A stretch of 64,000 bases of DNA. It comes from Streptomyces sp. NBC_00433. Its GTDB lineage: Bacteria > Actinomycetota > Actinomycetes > Streptomycetales > Streptomycetaceae. A model generated the notes under the pieces. That model worked only from the letters and a program-made list of their open reading frames with translations, did not search any database and was not told where the DNA came from. This document shows, in pieces, positions 16,709 through 23,344 of the stretch. Location: assembly GCA_036015235.1 (NCBI GenBank), contig CP107926.1:5289501-5353500 (forward strand), given 5' to 3'. Every line of letters begins with the position of its first letter. Position 1 is the first letter of the stretch. Made by a program: the position numbers and the translations under genes.

Positions 16709-18406
16709 TCAGCGGCGCTGACGGTTACCGGGCGTGGACGGACCGCCCGGTGGCGGCGTTGCTGAAATGGGTGTGACGCCCGCGGTAGGGCGTGCCGTTG
16801 TACTGCGGGCCATAGCGGCCTGGGCTCGGAGACTGGGGACCTGCCGGTGGGCGAGACGCTGGATGCGCCAGGTGAGGACCTGGGCGGGGGATCGCGCGTC
16901 GGTCAGCGTGCGTTGGCCAGCCGCTTGTTCGAGGAGCCGTTTGGGGTTGTGGCCGGCGGCCTCGGCGTCGGTCAGGGCGGTGGCGAGCGCTGGCCAGGCG
17001 GGATCGCCGAGGATGTGGTCGGCGTGTGCCGGGACGGTCTGGCGGACCTCTTCGGCACGGTTCTCCACGACGGGGCCGAGTGGGCGGCGGGCGGTCAGGG
17101 CGGCCAAGGGAGCGCTGGCGGCCTGGTCGTAGGCGGCTTGGAGGTCGGTGAGGGTGCGGCGGGTGGCTTCGACTTGCTGGTTGTGGTGGCGGGCGGAGTG
17201 CCAGCGTTGGATGGCGAGCGCGGCGAGGATCGCGGCGTCGAGGAACATCGCCAGTCCGGCGCCGTCGCCGGTGGTGGGTTGCCTGGCTATGGTGCGGATG
17301 GCGCCTCGTAGGGCTCGGGCGTGCTGGTGCTCGGCTTGGATACGGGAGCGGCTGGCGCGTTCGAAGTCCAGGGCGGCCTGGCGGAGCTGGGGTCGCAGAT
17401 GCGCGGGAGCTCGGACGGGGAGGGCGTCAAGGGCTTCGGCAAAGGCGGCGATCTGAGCTTGGGAAGCCGGGTCGTCGTTTCGGTCGAGGTGTTGGGGGAT
17501 GCGTTCGGTGGCGGCGGTGGCCTGGTGCCAGGGGTCGGGCCGGCGGGGGCCGGTCATTGGGGGTTCGGTGGCGGTGAGGCGGTTGCGGATCTGGGGGTAG
17601 GACAGGTCGGGGGCGAGGGTGGAGCCGGAGAACCAGATCGGCTGGCCTGCGGCGTTGGTGTCGCCGTCGAGGGCGACTTTGTAGCCGCGGATGTCGCCGG
17701 AGGGGAAGCGCAGGACTTCGACCTTCATGCCGCTGCTGGCCAGGTAGTGGAAGAACTCCTCGGGGCTGGTGGAGACGGCCACGACGGTGCGGATAGTTGC
17801 GCGGAGTTGTTCGCGTGGGGTGCGCTGGCGGCCGGTGCGGTGGGCTTTTTCGGTTTCGGCGCGGGTGGGGCGTTTGGCTGCGGTCCCGTCGCCGGGGGTG
17901 ACGCGGCGCAGTCCGTAGTCGGCTTCGATCTGGCGGGCTTCGGCTTGGGCGCGTTTGTAGGAGTAGGAGTCGCGGGGTTTGGTGCCGTCCTGGCGGACCT
18001 TGGTGGCCAGGATGTGGATGTGGTCGTCGGCGTGGCGGACGGCGATCCAGCGGCAGGCGGCGTCGTCGCCTTCGGGTGCGATGCCGGTGGCGTGGACCAT
18101 GCGGCGGGCGATGTCGGCCCACTGCACGTCGGTGAGCACAGGGTCTTCGGGTGCGGCGCGCACTGAGCAGTGCCAGACAGGCTGGGCGGGCCGTTCGGCG
18201 GGGTCGACGGCTTCGACGGGCAGGTCAAGGTAGCCGGCCAGCTGTTTGAAGGTGGCGTCCGGATCGCGGGCGGGGTCCGGGGCCAGGCCGTCGAAGGAGG
18301 CGACGAGGTGCGGGTCGGTGTGGGCCTCGTGGCCGCGGCCGGTGCGGTAGAGGTAGCCGATCGCACCGGCGGTGTTGGAGCCTGCTTTGTGGATGGACGG
18401 GATCAT
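16709..18406 (-). CDS. Relaxase / mobilization nuclease (MobA-like)
   Basis: A 565-residue protein. Residues 1-200 form a relaxase domain with the metal-binding three-histidine motif HADDHIHI (His125, His129, His131) and an N-terminal SIHKAGSNTAGAIGYLY segment in the region where the nicking tyrosine is expected. Relaxases nick one strand at oriT and lead it into a recipient. The C-terminal half is Ala/Arg-rich and helical. The ATG at 18406 overlaps the MobC stop (ATGA); longer versions of this frame lie under MobC and are shadows. Classical Streptomyces elements transfer double-stranded DNA with TraB and lack relaxases, so this gene is notable. Confidence 0.88.
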   Translation of the reverse strand: MIPSIHKAGSNTAGAIGYLYRTGRGHEAHTDPHLVASFDGLAPDPARDPDATFKQLAGYLDLPVEAVDPAERPAQPVWHCSVRAAPEDPVLTDVQWADIARRMVHATGIAPEGDDAACRWIAVRHADDHIHILATKVRQDGTKPRDSYSYKRAQAEARQIEADYGLRRVTPGDGTAAKRPTRAETEKAHRTGRQRTPREQLRATIRTVVAVSTSPEEFFHYLASSGMKVEVLRFPSGDIRGYKVALDGDTNAAGQPIWFSGSTLAPDLSYPQIRNRLTATEPPMTGPRRPDPWHQATAATERIPQHLDRNDDPASQAQIAAFAEALDALPVRAPAHLRPQLRQAALDFERASRSRIQAEHQHARALRGAIRTIARQPTTGDGAGLAMFLDAAILAALAIQRWHSARHHNQQVEATRRTLTDLQAAYDQAASAPLAALTARRPLGPVVENRAEEVRQTVPAHADHILGDPAWPALATALTDAEAAGHNPKRLLEQAAGQRTLTDARSPAQVLTWRIQRLAHRQVPSLRAQAAMARSTTARPTAGVTPISATPPPGGPSTPGNRQRR

Positions 18407-19071
18407 GCGCGGTCCGCCAGGGTCTGGGCGGCGGCTTCGAGGCGAGCGGTAACGCGGCGGACCTCGGCGAGAGCGGCCTCGGTACCGATGGGGTCGCCGC
18501 CGGAGTTGATGGCGCGGGCGATCTGGTTGATGTTGTTGCCGATCCGGGCCAGGTCGGTTCGGGCGGCCATGAGTTCGCGGATGGTGCCGCGCAGGTCGAG
18601 CAGGTTCGCCGCGACGCGGTTGATGTCGTGGGCGGTTGCGAGTGATGCCTGTGCCATGAACTTGGCGAGGCTCGCGCCGGTGTGGTCGGCGGCGGCCTTT
18701 ACTTCGGTGCGTTCGGTGGTGCTGAGGCGGACGCTGACAGCGGTGCGCTGCTTGTTCTGACGCGTACGGGTGCGTCGCTGCGGTCGCGTACGCGATGGGG
18801 CTGTCCTTGGTGCGGGGCCGCCCTCGGGCCCGCACCCCGTACCGGTCGCCCCCTGGCGGCCGGTGTCGTGCGCCACCCCCGGGGCGCAGGACCGCGTGCA
18901 GGGCGCTCCCCCGACGGGGGAGTGTCCGAACGCACAACTTGCTCCGCTGGTGGCTGGGCTTTTGGTGGTCTCCGTGCCGTTGGGGGAGTGGGCGTAGGCG
19001 GTACTGGTCTCGTCGGGGACAGAGCGGGTGCGTGGAGTGGGGACGGCGGGGGTTTCGTTGCGGACGGACAT
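18403..19071 (-). CDS. Mobilization accessory protein (MobC-like)
   Basis: A 222-residue protein whose C-terminal 110 residues match the relaxosome protein MobC. They include a ribbon-helix-helix-like start (TAVSVRLSTTERTEVKAAA), then ASLAKFMAQASL and the conserved IGNNINQIARAIN. The N-terminal 110 residues are low-complexity and Pro/Thr/Gly-rich. MobC binds near oriT and assists the relaxase. It is coupled by ATGA to the relaxase gene. The true start may be further downstream, close to the conserved domain. Confidence 0.8.
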   Translation of the reverse strand: MSVRNETPAVPTPRTRSVPDETSTAYAHSPNGTETTKSPATSGASCAFGHSPVGGAPCTRSCAPGVAHDTGRQGATGTGCGPEGGPAPRTAPSRTRPQRRTRTRQNKQRTAVSVRLSTTERTEVKAAADHTGASLAKFMAQASLATAHDINRVAANLLDLRGTIRELMAARTDLARIGNNINQIARAINSGGDPIGTEAALAEVRRVTARLEAAAQTLADRA

Positions 19072-19188
19072 CAGGGCGCTCGTTTCGGCGATGGGGTGTG
19101 TGTGGATGGGTCGGACCGGACGCCGCTGCGTCGCCAGCCTCGTGCTGAGGGGTTGGGGCGCTGTCGTTTTTTTCGTCGCGGGCAGCGG

Positions 19189-19306
19189 GTTCCGTGGCGG
19201 AACGGAGTTCTTGTTCCGTGGCGGGACGAGGCGAGGGGCGTACGTTCAGTTTCAGAACACGGCTTCTGTTCAGTTACTGAACGGCCCCGCTGTTCAGTAA
19301 CTGAAC
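19189..19306. repeat. Array of five 15-bp palindromes (iteron-like)
   Basis: Five copies of the pattern GTTCnGTnnCnGAAC (some with one deviation) begin at 19189, 19213, 19244, 19268 and 19292. They read GTTCCGTGGCGGAAC, GTTCCGTGGCGGGAC, GTTCAGTTTCAGAAC, GTTCAGTTACTGAAC and GTTCAGTAACTGAAC. Spacing is 24, 31, 24 and 24 bases. The array lies upstream of mobC in a 377-base gene-free stretch (19072-19448), where an origin of transfer, a replication origin or an operator for the mob genes would be expected. Confidence 0.75.
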
Positions 19307-19400
19307 AGGTGAGCTTCCGGCAGGCCGTGTTGAGAGGCCCGTGGGGGTGGTCCGGGGGCTTTCGGGCGGGGGACCGCCGCTTCGGGTGTTGACCGGTTGG

Positions 19401-19424
19401 GCGGACCAGCTGGGACTGGTCCGC
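19401..19424 (-). terminator. Hairpin downstream of the SpdB-like gene
   Basis: GCGGACCAG, six bases, then CTGGTCCGC: a perfect 9-bp stem 25 bases beyond the stop of the leftward SpdB-like gene. There is no T-run, as is usual in Streptomyces terminators. A role in the transfer origin is possible because it lies close to the palindrome array. Confidence 0.45.
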
Positions 19425-19448
19425 GGGTTGACCTGGGGAGACTTCCGG

Positions 19449-20213
19449 TCAGTGGCTGTCGCGTTCGCGGCGGAGCGTGGTGATGAGCTGGGTGAGGCGG
19501 TCCTCGCTGATGGTGTGGCCGGCGGCGCGGATGGTCTCGCGGACCACGGCGCGGGTGGGGGTTTCGTGCAGGCGGAAGGCGGGGCGGGCGAGGACGAGGA
19601 GTTCGTCGAGTTCCGCGCTGGGTGGCCTGCCGATGCGGCGGACCGGGTGGTCGTTTCCGTACCGTGCCGCGGGGAGTTCTGGGCGGGCGTGCTCGATCTC
19701 CTGCTCGGGAACGCCCGGAGTCTCGTGTGGATGCTCGACGGTCTCGGCCTGCGTGATGGCACCGGTCGTGGGCGAGGTGTTGTCGGCGCGGGTGATGAGG
19801 ATGTGGAGGTGGACGGCTCCGGCGAGGGCGAGTGGGGCGATGGTGGACAGGATGCCGACGGTGGTGTCGTCCAGGTGAAGGCCGGTGGCGTGGGTCTGCT
19901 GGTTGAGGCGGACGGCGTGGAGGGCGTTGGCCCAGACGCTAGCTGTGGTGGCGGTGGCGAACAGGGTCCAGATATAGAGGCGGGCGCGGAAGGGCGCGTC
20001 GCGCAGGACCAGGAGGGCACGGACGCCGTAGGCGATGAAGCCGTCTATGACCAGGGGGAAGAGGTAGGTCAGGGCGGGGCGTATGTGGATGGCGATGGCG
20101 ATCTGCTGGAGGGCGTCGTAGGAGAGGGTGCAGCCGGCGGCGCCGAGGAGCGCGACGGCTGCGCGGTCCCAGGCGGTTGCCTGGTGGGCTGTGGTGCGGG
20201 TGTTCGGGGGCAT
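19449..20213 (-). CDS. DUF2637/SpdB-like membrane protein
   Basis: A 254-residue protein with four hydrophobic segments in the first 130 residues (AALLGAAGCTLSY, the region up to LTYLFPLVIDGFIAYGVRAL, LYIWTLFATATTASVWANAL and GILSTIAPLALAGAVHLHILI). This matches the DUF2637 family found in Streptomyces plasmids and integrated elements, where the proteins are linked to plasmid spread in mycelium. The C-terminal 120 residues are soluble, with a possible helix-turn-helix (GRPPSAELDELL). An in-frame upstream start at 20249 is possible. Confidence 0.8.
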   Translation of the reverse strand: MPPNTRTTAHQATAWDRAAVALLGAAGCTLSYDALQQIAIAIHIRPALTYLFPLVIDGFIAYGVRALLVLRDAPFRARLYIWTLFATATTASVWANALHAVRLNQQTHATGLHLDDTTVGILSTIAPLALAGAVHLHILITRADNTSPTTGAITQAETVEHPHETPGVPEQEIEHARPELPAARYGNDHPVRRIGRPPSAELDELLVLARPAFRLHETPTRAVVRETIRAAGHTISEDRLTQLITTLRRERDSH

Positions 20214-20316
20214 GCGGGAACTCCGGGGGTGGGTTCTGCTTCCGCGCACGGGCAGGCGTCAGCGGAGAAGCAAGGCGGGGGCGTGACGGCGGGTCCGCGA
20301 GGCGACCCGGGGCCGG

Positions 20317-21009
20317 TTACCAGGCGGTGGTGCGCCTTCTGCGGTCGTGACCGGTGAGGATGACGCGTTCGGTCATCTCGGCGAGGCGGGAGGCGACGCG
20401 GTCGCCGACGGCGTCGCGGAGTTCGGCGACGGGCAGGTTGGTGGTGACCAGCGTCGGGAGGAGCTGGTTGTAGCGGTGGTTGACCAGCCGGTAGGTCAGC
20501 TCCTCCGTCCACGGGGACTGCTTGGCCGCGCCGAGGTCGTCCAGCAGCAGGAGCGGGCTGCGGGCCAGGCGCCAGAGCTGCTGCTCGGGGTCACTGCCGT
20601 GCTGGGGGCGCTGGGCGGCGTAGAGGTCGGCGGCGGTCGTCGCCTCCCACCGCAGCCGGACACCGGCAGCCAGGAGGGTGCGGATCGCGCCGTAGGCCTG
20701 GTGGGTCTTGCCGGTGCCGGTGGGGCCTGCGATCAGCAGCGACGGGCCGGTGGCGATACCAGGTGCCCCGCCGGGGCCTGGCCTGCCCGCGTGGGCGATC
20801 CCGGTGACCCAGGCGGTGACGCGCGGGTGGTCGGCCAGCGCGTGGCGGTAGCGGGCCGGGATGCGGGCGTCGGCGAGCTGCAGCGCTGCGACCGGTTCCG
20901 CTTCCTGGACGACCTCGGCTCGTGGGTCGATGCCCCGGGCAGCCAGGATCGCGGTGATACGGCTCACCGCCCTGGCGGCGGTTCGTGGTTCGCGGGTGGC
21001 GGTGGTCAC
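20317..21009 (-). CDS. DnaC/IstB-like ATPase, putative helicase loader
   Basis: A 230-residue AAA+ protein with Walker A GPTGTGKT (residues 95-102), Walker B LLLLDDLGA, a sensor-1-like LVTTNLP and a C-terminal arginine-rich region with SRLAEMTERV. This is the pattern of DnaC-type loaders that deliver replicative helicase to plasmid or phage origins. The GTG at 21009 overlaps the stop of the replication protein gene (GTGA), so the two form a replication operon. The element therefore probably replicates autonomously at some stage. Confidence 0.88.
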   Translation of the reverse strand: MTTATREPRTAARAVSRITAILAARGIDPRAEVVQEAEPVAALQLADARIPARYRHALADHPRVTAWVTGIAHAGRPGPGGAPGIATGPSLLIAGPTGTGKTHQAYGAIRTLLAAGVRLRWEATTAADLYAAQRPQHGSDPEQQLWRLARSPLLLLDDLGAAKQSPWTEELTYRLVNHRYNQLLPTLVTTNLPVAELRDAVGDRVASRLAEMTERVILTGHDRRRRTTAW

Positions 21010-21929
21010 AGGTCACCGCCATAGGCGCTCTCGATGTCGGCGGGGTTGGTCCACGCGCGGTGTGGCGTGCGGGGGTTAGCCTGCGGCGGGGTGGCGTTCA
21101 TCGCTTCGTTGACCAGGCTCGGCAGGACGCTCGGGCTCAGCCCCTTGGCCCGGAGCCGGTCCAGTCCGGCACGGATGTGGTCGGCGGCGATGTCTTCGCC
21201 CAGGAGCTGATGGACTTCCCGGCCGAGGTGCCCGAGGACTTTCTCCGGCGGGCGGCGCGCGCACGCCGCGACGTACTCGCCGATGAGCTGCTTCGCCGAG
21301 ACGGTGGGGCTGGGCGCGGGGGCGCTCGCGCCCCCCGAAGGGATTGATCCTAGATCCAGGATCCTAGGTCCTAGATCCGGACCCTGAGGGCTCACCGCGG
21401 CCTCAGTGAGTCCTCCGTGAGCCCTCGGTGAGGGCTCCACGAGCCGGGCCTGACCTGCGGGTTCGTGATTCGGTGAGGGCTCGTGCGTCTGCCGCGAGTC
21501 CTCGGCGAGGACTCCGTGAGGGCTCACCGACTCCTCACGGAGGACTCGCCGACCCTGCCGTGACGGCTCACTGCTCCCGGCGGCCTCGTGGCGGGGGCAG
21601 GCGGGTGCGCGGACTCCACTGGGGCGGTTGATCTTCTGGTGGCGGTGCCAGGTGACGATGTGCAGGTACTGCTTTCCGTCGTCGCCGTCGTAGCGGCAGA
21701 CGAGGTCGGCGGCGGCGAGCTGGGTGAGGTCGTCCTCGACGCCGAGGGGGCCGTGGTCGGGGCGCAGGGACCACAGCAGTCCGGCGATGACGGCGGGTTG
21801 GTCGCGGAAGCGGCCGTGGTCGTCGGTCTGGGTGAGCAGGCCGAAGAAGGTCCGCTCGGCGGACAGGGACACCGCGGCCAGGGACTCCGAGGCGAAGGCT
21901 TCGGGCTTGATGGTGCGTATCCGGGCCAT
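21006..21929 (-). CDS. Replication initiator-like protein (phage/plasmid replisome organiser type)
   Basis: A 307-residue protein. The N-terminal 105 residues (MARIRTIKPEAFASESLAAV..., then ERTFFGLLTQTDDHGRF, GLLWSL, and YLHIVTWHRHQKINRP) match a winged-helix domain seen at the start of actinobacterial phage and plasmid replication proteins. The C-terminal 100 residues are helical (VSAKQLIGEYVAACARRPPEKVLGHLGREVHQLL). Between them lies a Ser/Pro-rich linker whose DNA is a dense repeat cluster (21340-21560), suggesting that the origin lies within the gene. It is coupled to the DnaC-like loader. Confidence 0.75.
   Translation of the reverse strand: MARIRTIKPEAFASESLAAVSLSAERTFFGLLTQTDDHGRFRDQPAVIAGLLWSLRPDHGPLGVEDDLTQLAAADLVCRYDGDDGKQYLHIVTWHRHQKINRPSGVRAPACPRHEAAGSSEPSRQGRRVLREESVSPHGVLAEDSRQTHEPSPNHEPAGQARLVEPSPRAHGGLTEAAVSPQGPDLGPRILDLGSIPSGGASAPAPSPTVSAKQLIGEYVAACARRPPEKVLGHLGREVHQLLGEDIAADHIRAGLDRLRAKGLSPSVLPSLVNEAMNATPPQANPRTPHRAWTNPADIESAYGGDL
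21340..21560. repeat. Repeat cluster inside the replication gene, candidate origin
   Basis: The linker-coding part of the replication gene contains repeated and inverted short blocks. TAGATCC and CCTAG elements occur between 21350 and 21378. TGAGGGCTC or its complement GAGCCCTC recurs at about 21384, 21418, 21428, 21473 and 21517, several times flanked by CACCG or CGGTG. GAGTCCTC/GAGGACTC pairs occur at about 21496-21550. Such density is unusual for coding DNA and is what initiator-binding sites in an origin look like. Confidence 0.55.
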
Positions 21930-22104
21930 GCCTCAGCACCCCGCCTTCGGGTCGGGCTGCGGGGACGGGGGTGCGGATACGGCCAGCGGGGCCGTACGCT
22001 GGTTCACAGAAGTTCCTCTCCTGGTGGGCTTCGGGACGGCAATCCCGGGGCCGAATGCCGGTCGTGGTCGTTCAGGGATGGGCGGTCTTCGAGGGTTCTG
22101 CTTC

Positions 22105-22132
22105 AGCCCCCGGCGTGTCAGCGCCGGGGGCT
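22105..22132. terminator. Strong hairpin in the divergent region
   Basis: AGCCCCCGGCG, six bases, then CGCCGGGGGCT: a perfect 11-bp stem in the 361-base region between the leftward replication genes and the rightward XRE gene. It may stop transcription entering from one side or act as an attenuator. The T-rich trail is minimal. Confidence 0.5.
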
Positions 22133-22190
22133 TTGTCGCGCTTGGGGGGTCGGTGGGCAGGGTGGGGGATGGTAAGACAATACCACATCT

Positions 22191-22261
22191 CTGCGGATCG
22201 CAGCAACTACTTGCAATCGGCAGAACGGCGTGTATCCTAGTAGTCTCCCTGCGGATTGCAG
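22191..22261. promoter_or_regulatory. Three operator-like sites upstream of the XRE gene
   Basis: CTGCGGATCGCAG at 22191-22203 and CTGCGGATTGCAG at 22249-22261 are near-identical palindromes. TTGCAATCGGCAG at 22211-22223 is the same element inverted with changes. They lie just before the XRE gene start at 22291 and overlap where its promoter should be, so autoregulation, and control of the divergent replication genes, is likely. Confidence 0.6.
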
Positions 22262-22290
22262 TGAGGTACTACGAACGGAAGGATGTGCTG

Positions 22291-22809
22291 GTGGGCGACA
22301 ACGAGGAGGACCTGCCAGGCCCGAGCATCAACCAACTCGCCGGCGAGGAGAACGTCGCGGTGCGCATCAAGCTCGAACGGGACTCCCGCGGCTGGAGCAC
22401 CAACGCCCTGTCCGACCGCCTCAACGCCGCCGGCTACGAGATGAACCCCTCCGCCGTATGGCGGATCGAGAACGGCCAGCGCCGGGTCACCGTCGACGAC
22501 GCCCTCGGCTTCGCCGAGGTCTTCGGCATTTCCCTGGCCAACCTCGTCGGCCCCCCGAGACTCGCCGCCCACGCCCGCGCGACGGAGCTCGTCGAGGACA
22601 TCAGACGCGCCTATCGCGCCTCCCACATGGCCAACCTCGCCGCCGCCCAGGCCCGCGACGCCCTCGACGCCTACCTCGACGAACACCCCGACGTCCGCGA
22701 AGAAGCCGAAGCCGCCGCGTCCCTCGCCGTCGCCGAAGAACTCATCGGCCTGCCCCAGCCGTACCAACTGCACAACCGCCCCAGCCCCAACCAGAAGGAC
22801 ACCGAATAG
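22291..22809 (+). CDS. XRE-family regulator of the mobile element
   Basis: A 172-residue protein. Residues about 18-85 form a helix-turn-helix domain (VAVRIKLERDSRGWSTNALSDRL, AVWRIENGQRRVTVDDAL). The C-terminal half is a long charged helix. I prefer the GTG at 22291, 8 bases after the ribosome-binding sequence GGAAGGA, over GTG 22285. It is divergent from the replication operon and preceded by three operator-like repeats, a typical arrangement for an element's copy-number or excision control. Confidence 0.8.
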   Translation: MGDNEEDLPGPSINQLAGEENVAVRIKLERDSRGWSTNALSDRLNAAGYEMNPSAVWRIENGQRRVTVDDALGFAEVFGISLANLVGPPRLAAHARATELVEDIRRAYRASHMANLAAAQARDALDAYLDEHPDVREEAEAAASLAVAEELIGLPQPYQLHNRPSPNQKDTE

Positions 22810-22973
22810 CCCCGCCTCGAAGCCCCCGCACCGCACCGCCCATCCCTGAGCACCACACCGGCGAGCCGACGGAGTTGCCGCTCCCCACGCCGCCAGAAGA
22901 GGACACCCCGTGCGTCACCCCGCCATGCCCGCGACCTCCGCTGCCCGCGCCCGCGCGGAGGAGGCGACCGCCC

Positions 22974-23321
22974 ATGCCTGAACGCCCCCAGCACGAGGCC
23001 CCAGTGCCCCGGCTCTACCGCCCCGAGGAGATAGCCGACGTCCTCGGCTGTTCCGCCTGGTGGGTCCAGGACCGGGCCCGCCGACGCCTCATCCCCTTCA
23101 CCCGGGTCGGCCGCGCGTACCGCTTCACCGCCGAGCACCTCGCCGAGATCATCCGCCTCAACGAGGAGCGACCGGCGCGGATGCCGGAGCCCGAGGTGGC
23201 CACGCGGAGGCCGGTTCCCCGGCCATCCGCTTCCACGGCTGCCCATCCGGCCCAGGCGGAGCGCCTTCGCGCGCGTTCTCCCCGTCGGCTGCGCCGCGAC
23301 CAGTTCGATACGGCCGCGTAG
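22974..23321 (+). CDS. Small helix-turn-helix protein, excisionase-like
   Basis: A 115-residue protein. Residues 12-62 match the excisionase/MerR-like DNA-binding domain: LYRPEEIADVLGCSAWWVQDRARRR, then FTRVGRAYRFTAEHLAEI. Such proteins direct the integrase toward excision. The ATG at 22974 has GGAGGAGG upstream. It ends 23 bases before the integrase gene, the usual xis-int order. Confidence 0.82.
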   Translation: MPERPQHEAPVPRLYRPEEIADVLGCSAWWVQDRARRRLIPFTRVGRAYRFTAEHLAEIIRLNEERPARMPEPEVATRRPVPRPSASTAAHPAQAERLRARSPRRLRRDQFDTAA

Positions 23322-23344
23322 AGCGACACTGGAGAGGAGGACCC

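Noticed and set aside
16709..18937. 742-residue version of the relaxase
   Set aside because: The first 177 residues are a Pro/Arg-rich shadow of mobC; the ATG at 18406 overlaps the mobC stop.
19189..19306. CRISPR-like array in the mob region
   Set aside because: The units are 15-bp palindromes with 9-16 base gaps, far too short for spacers; iterons or operators fit better.
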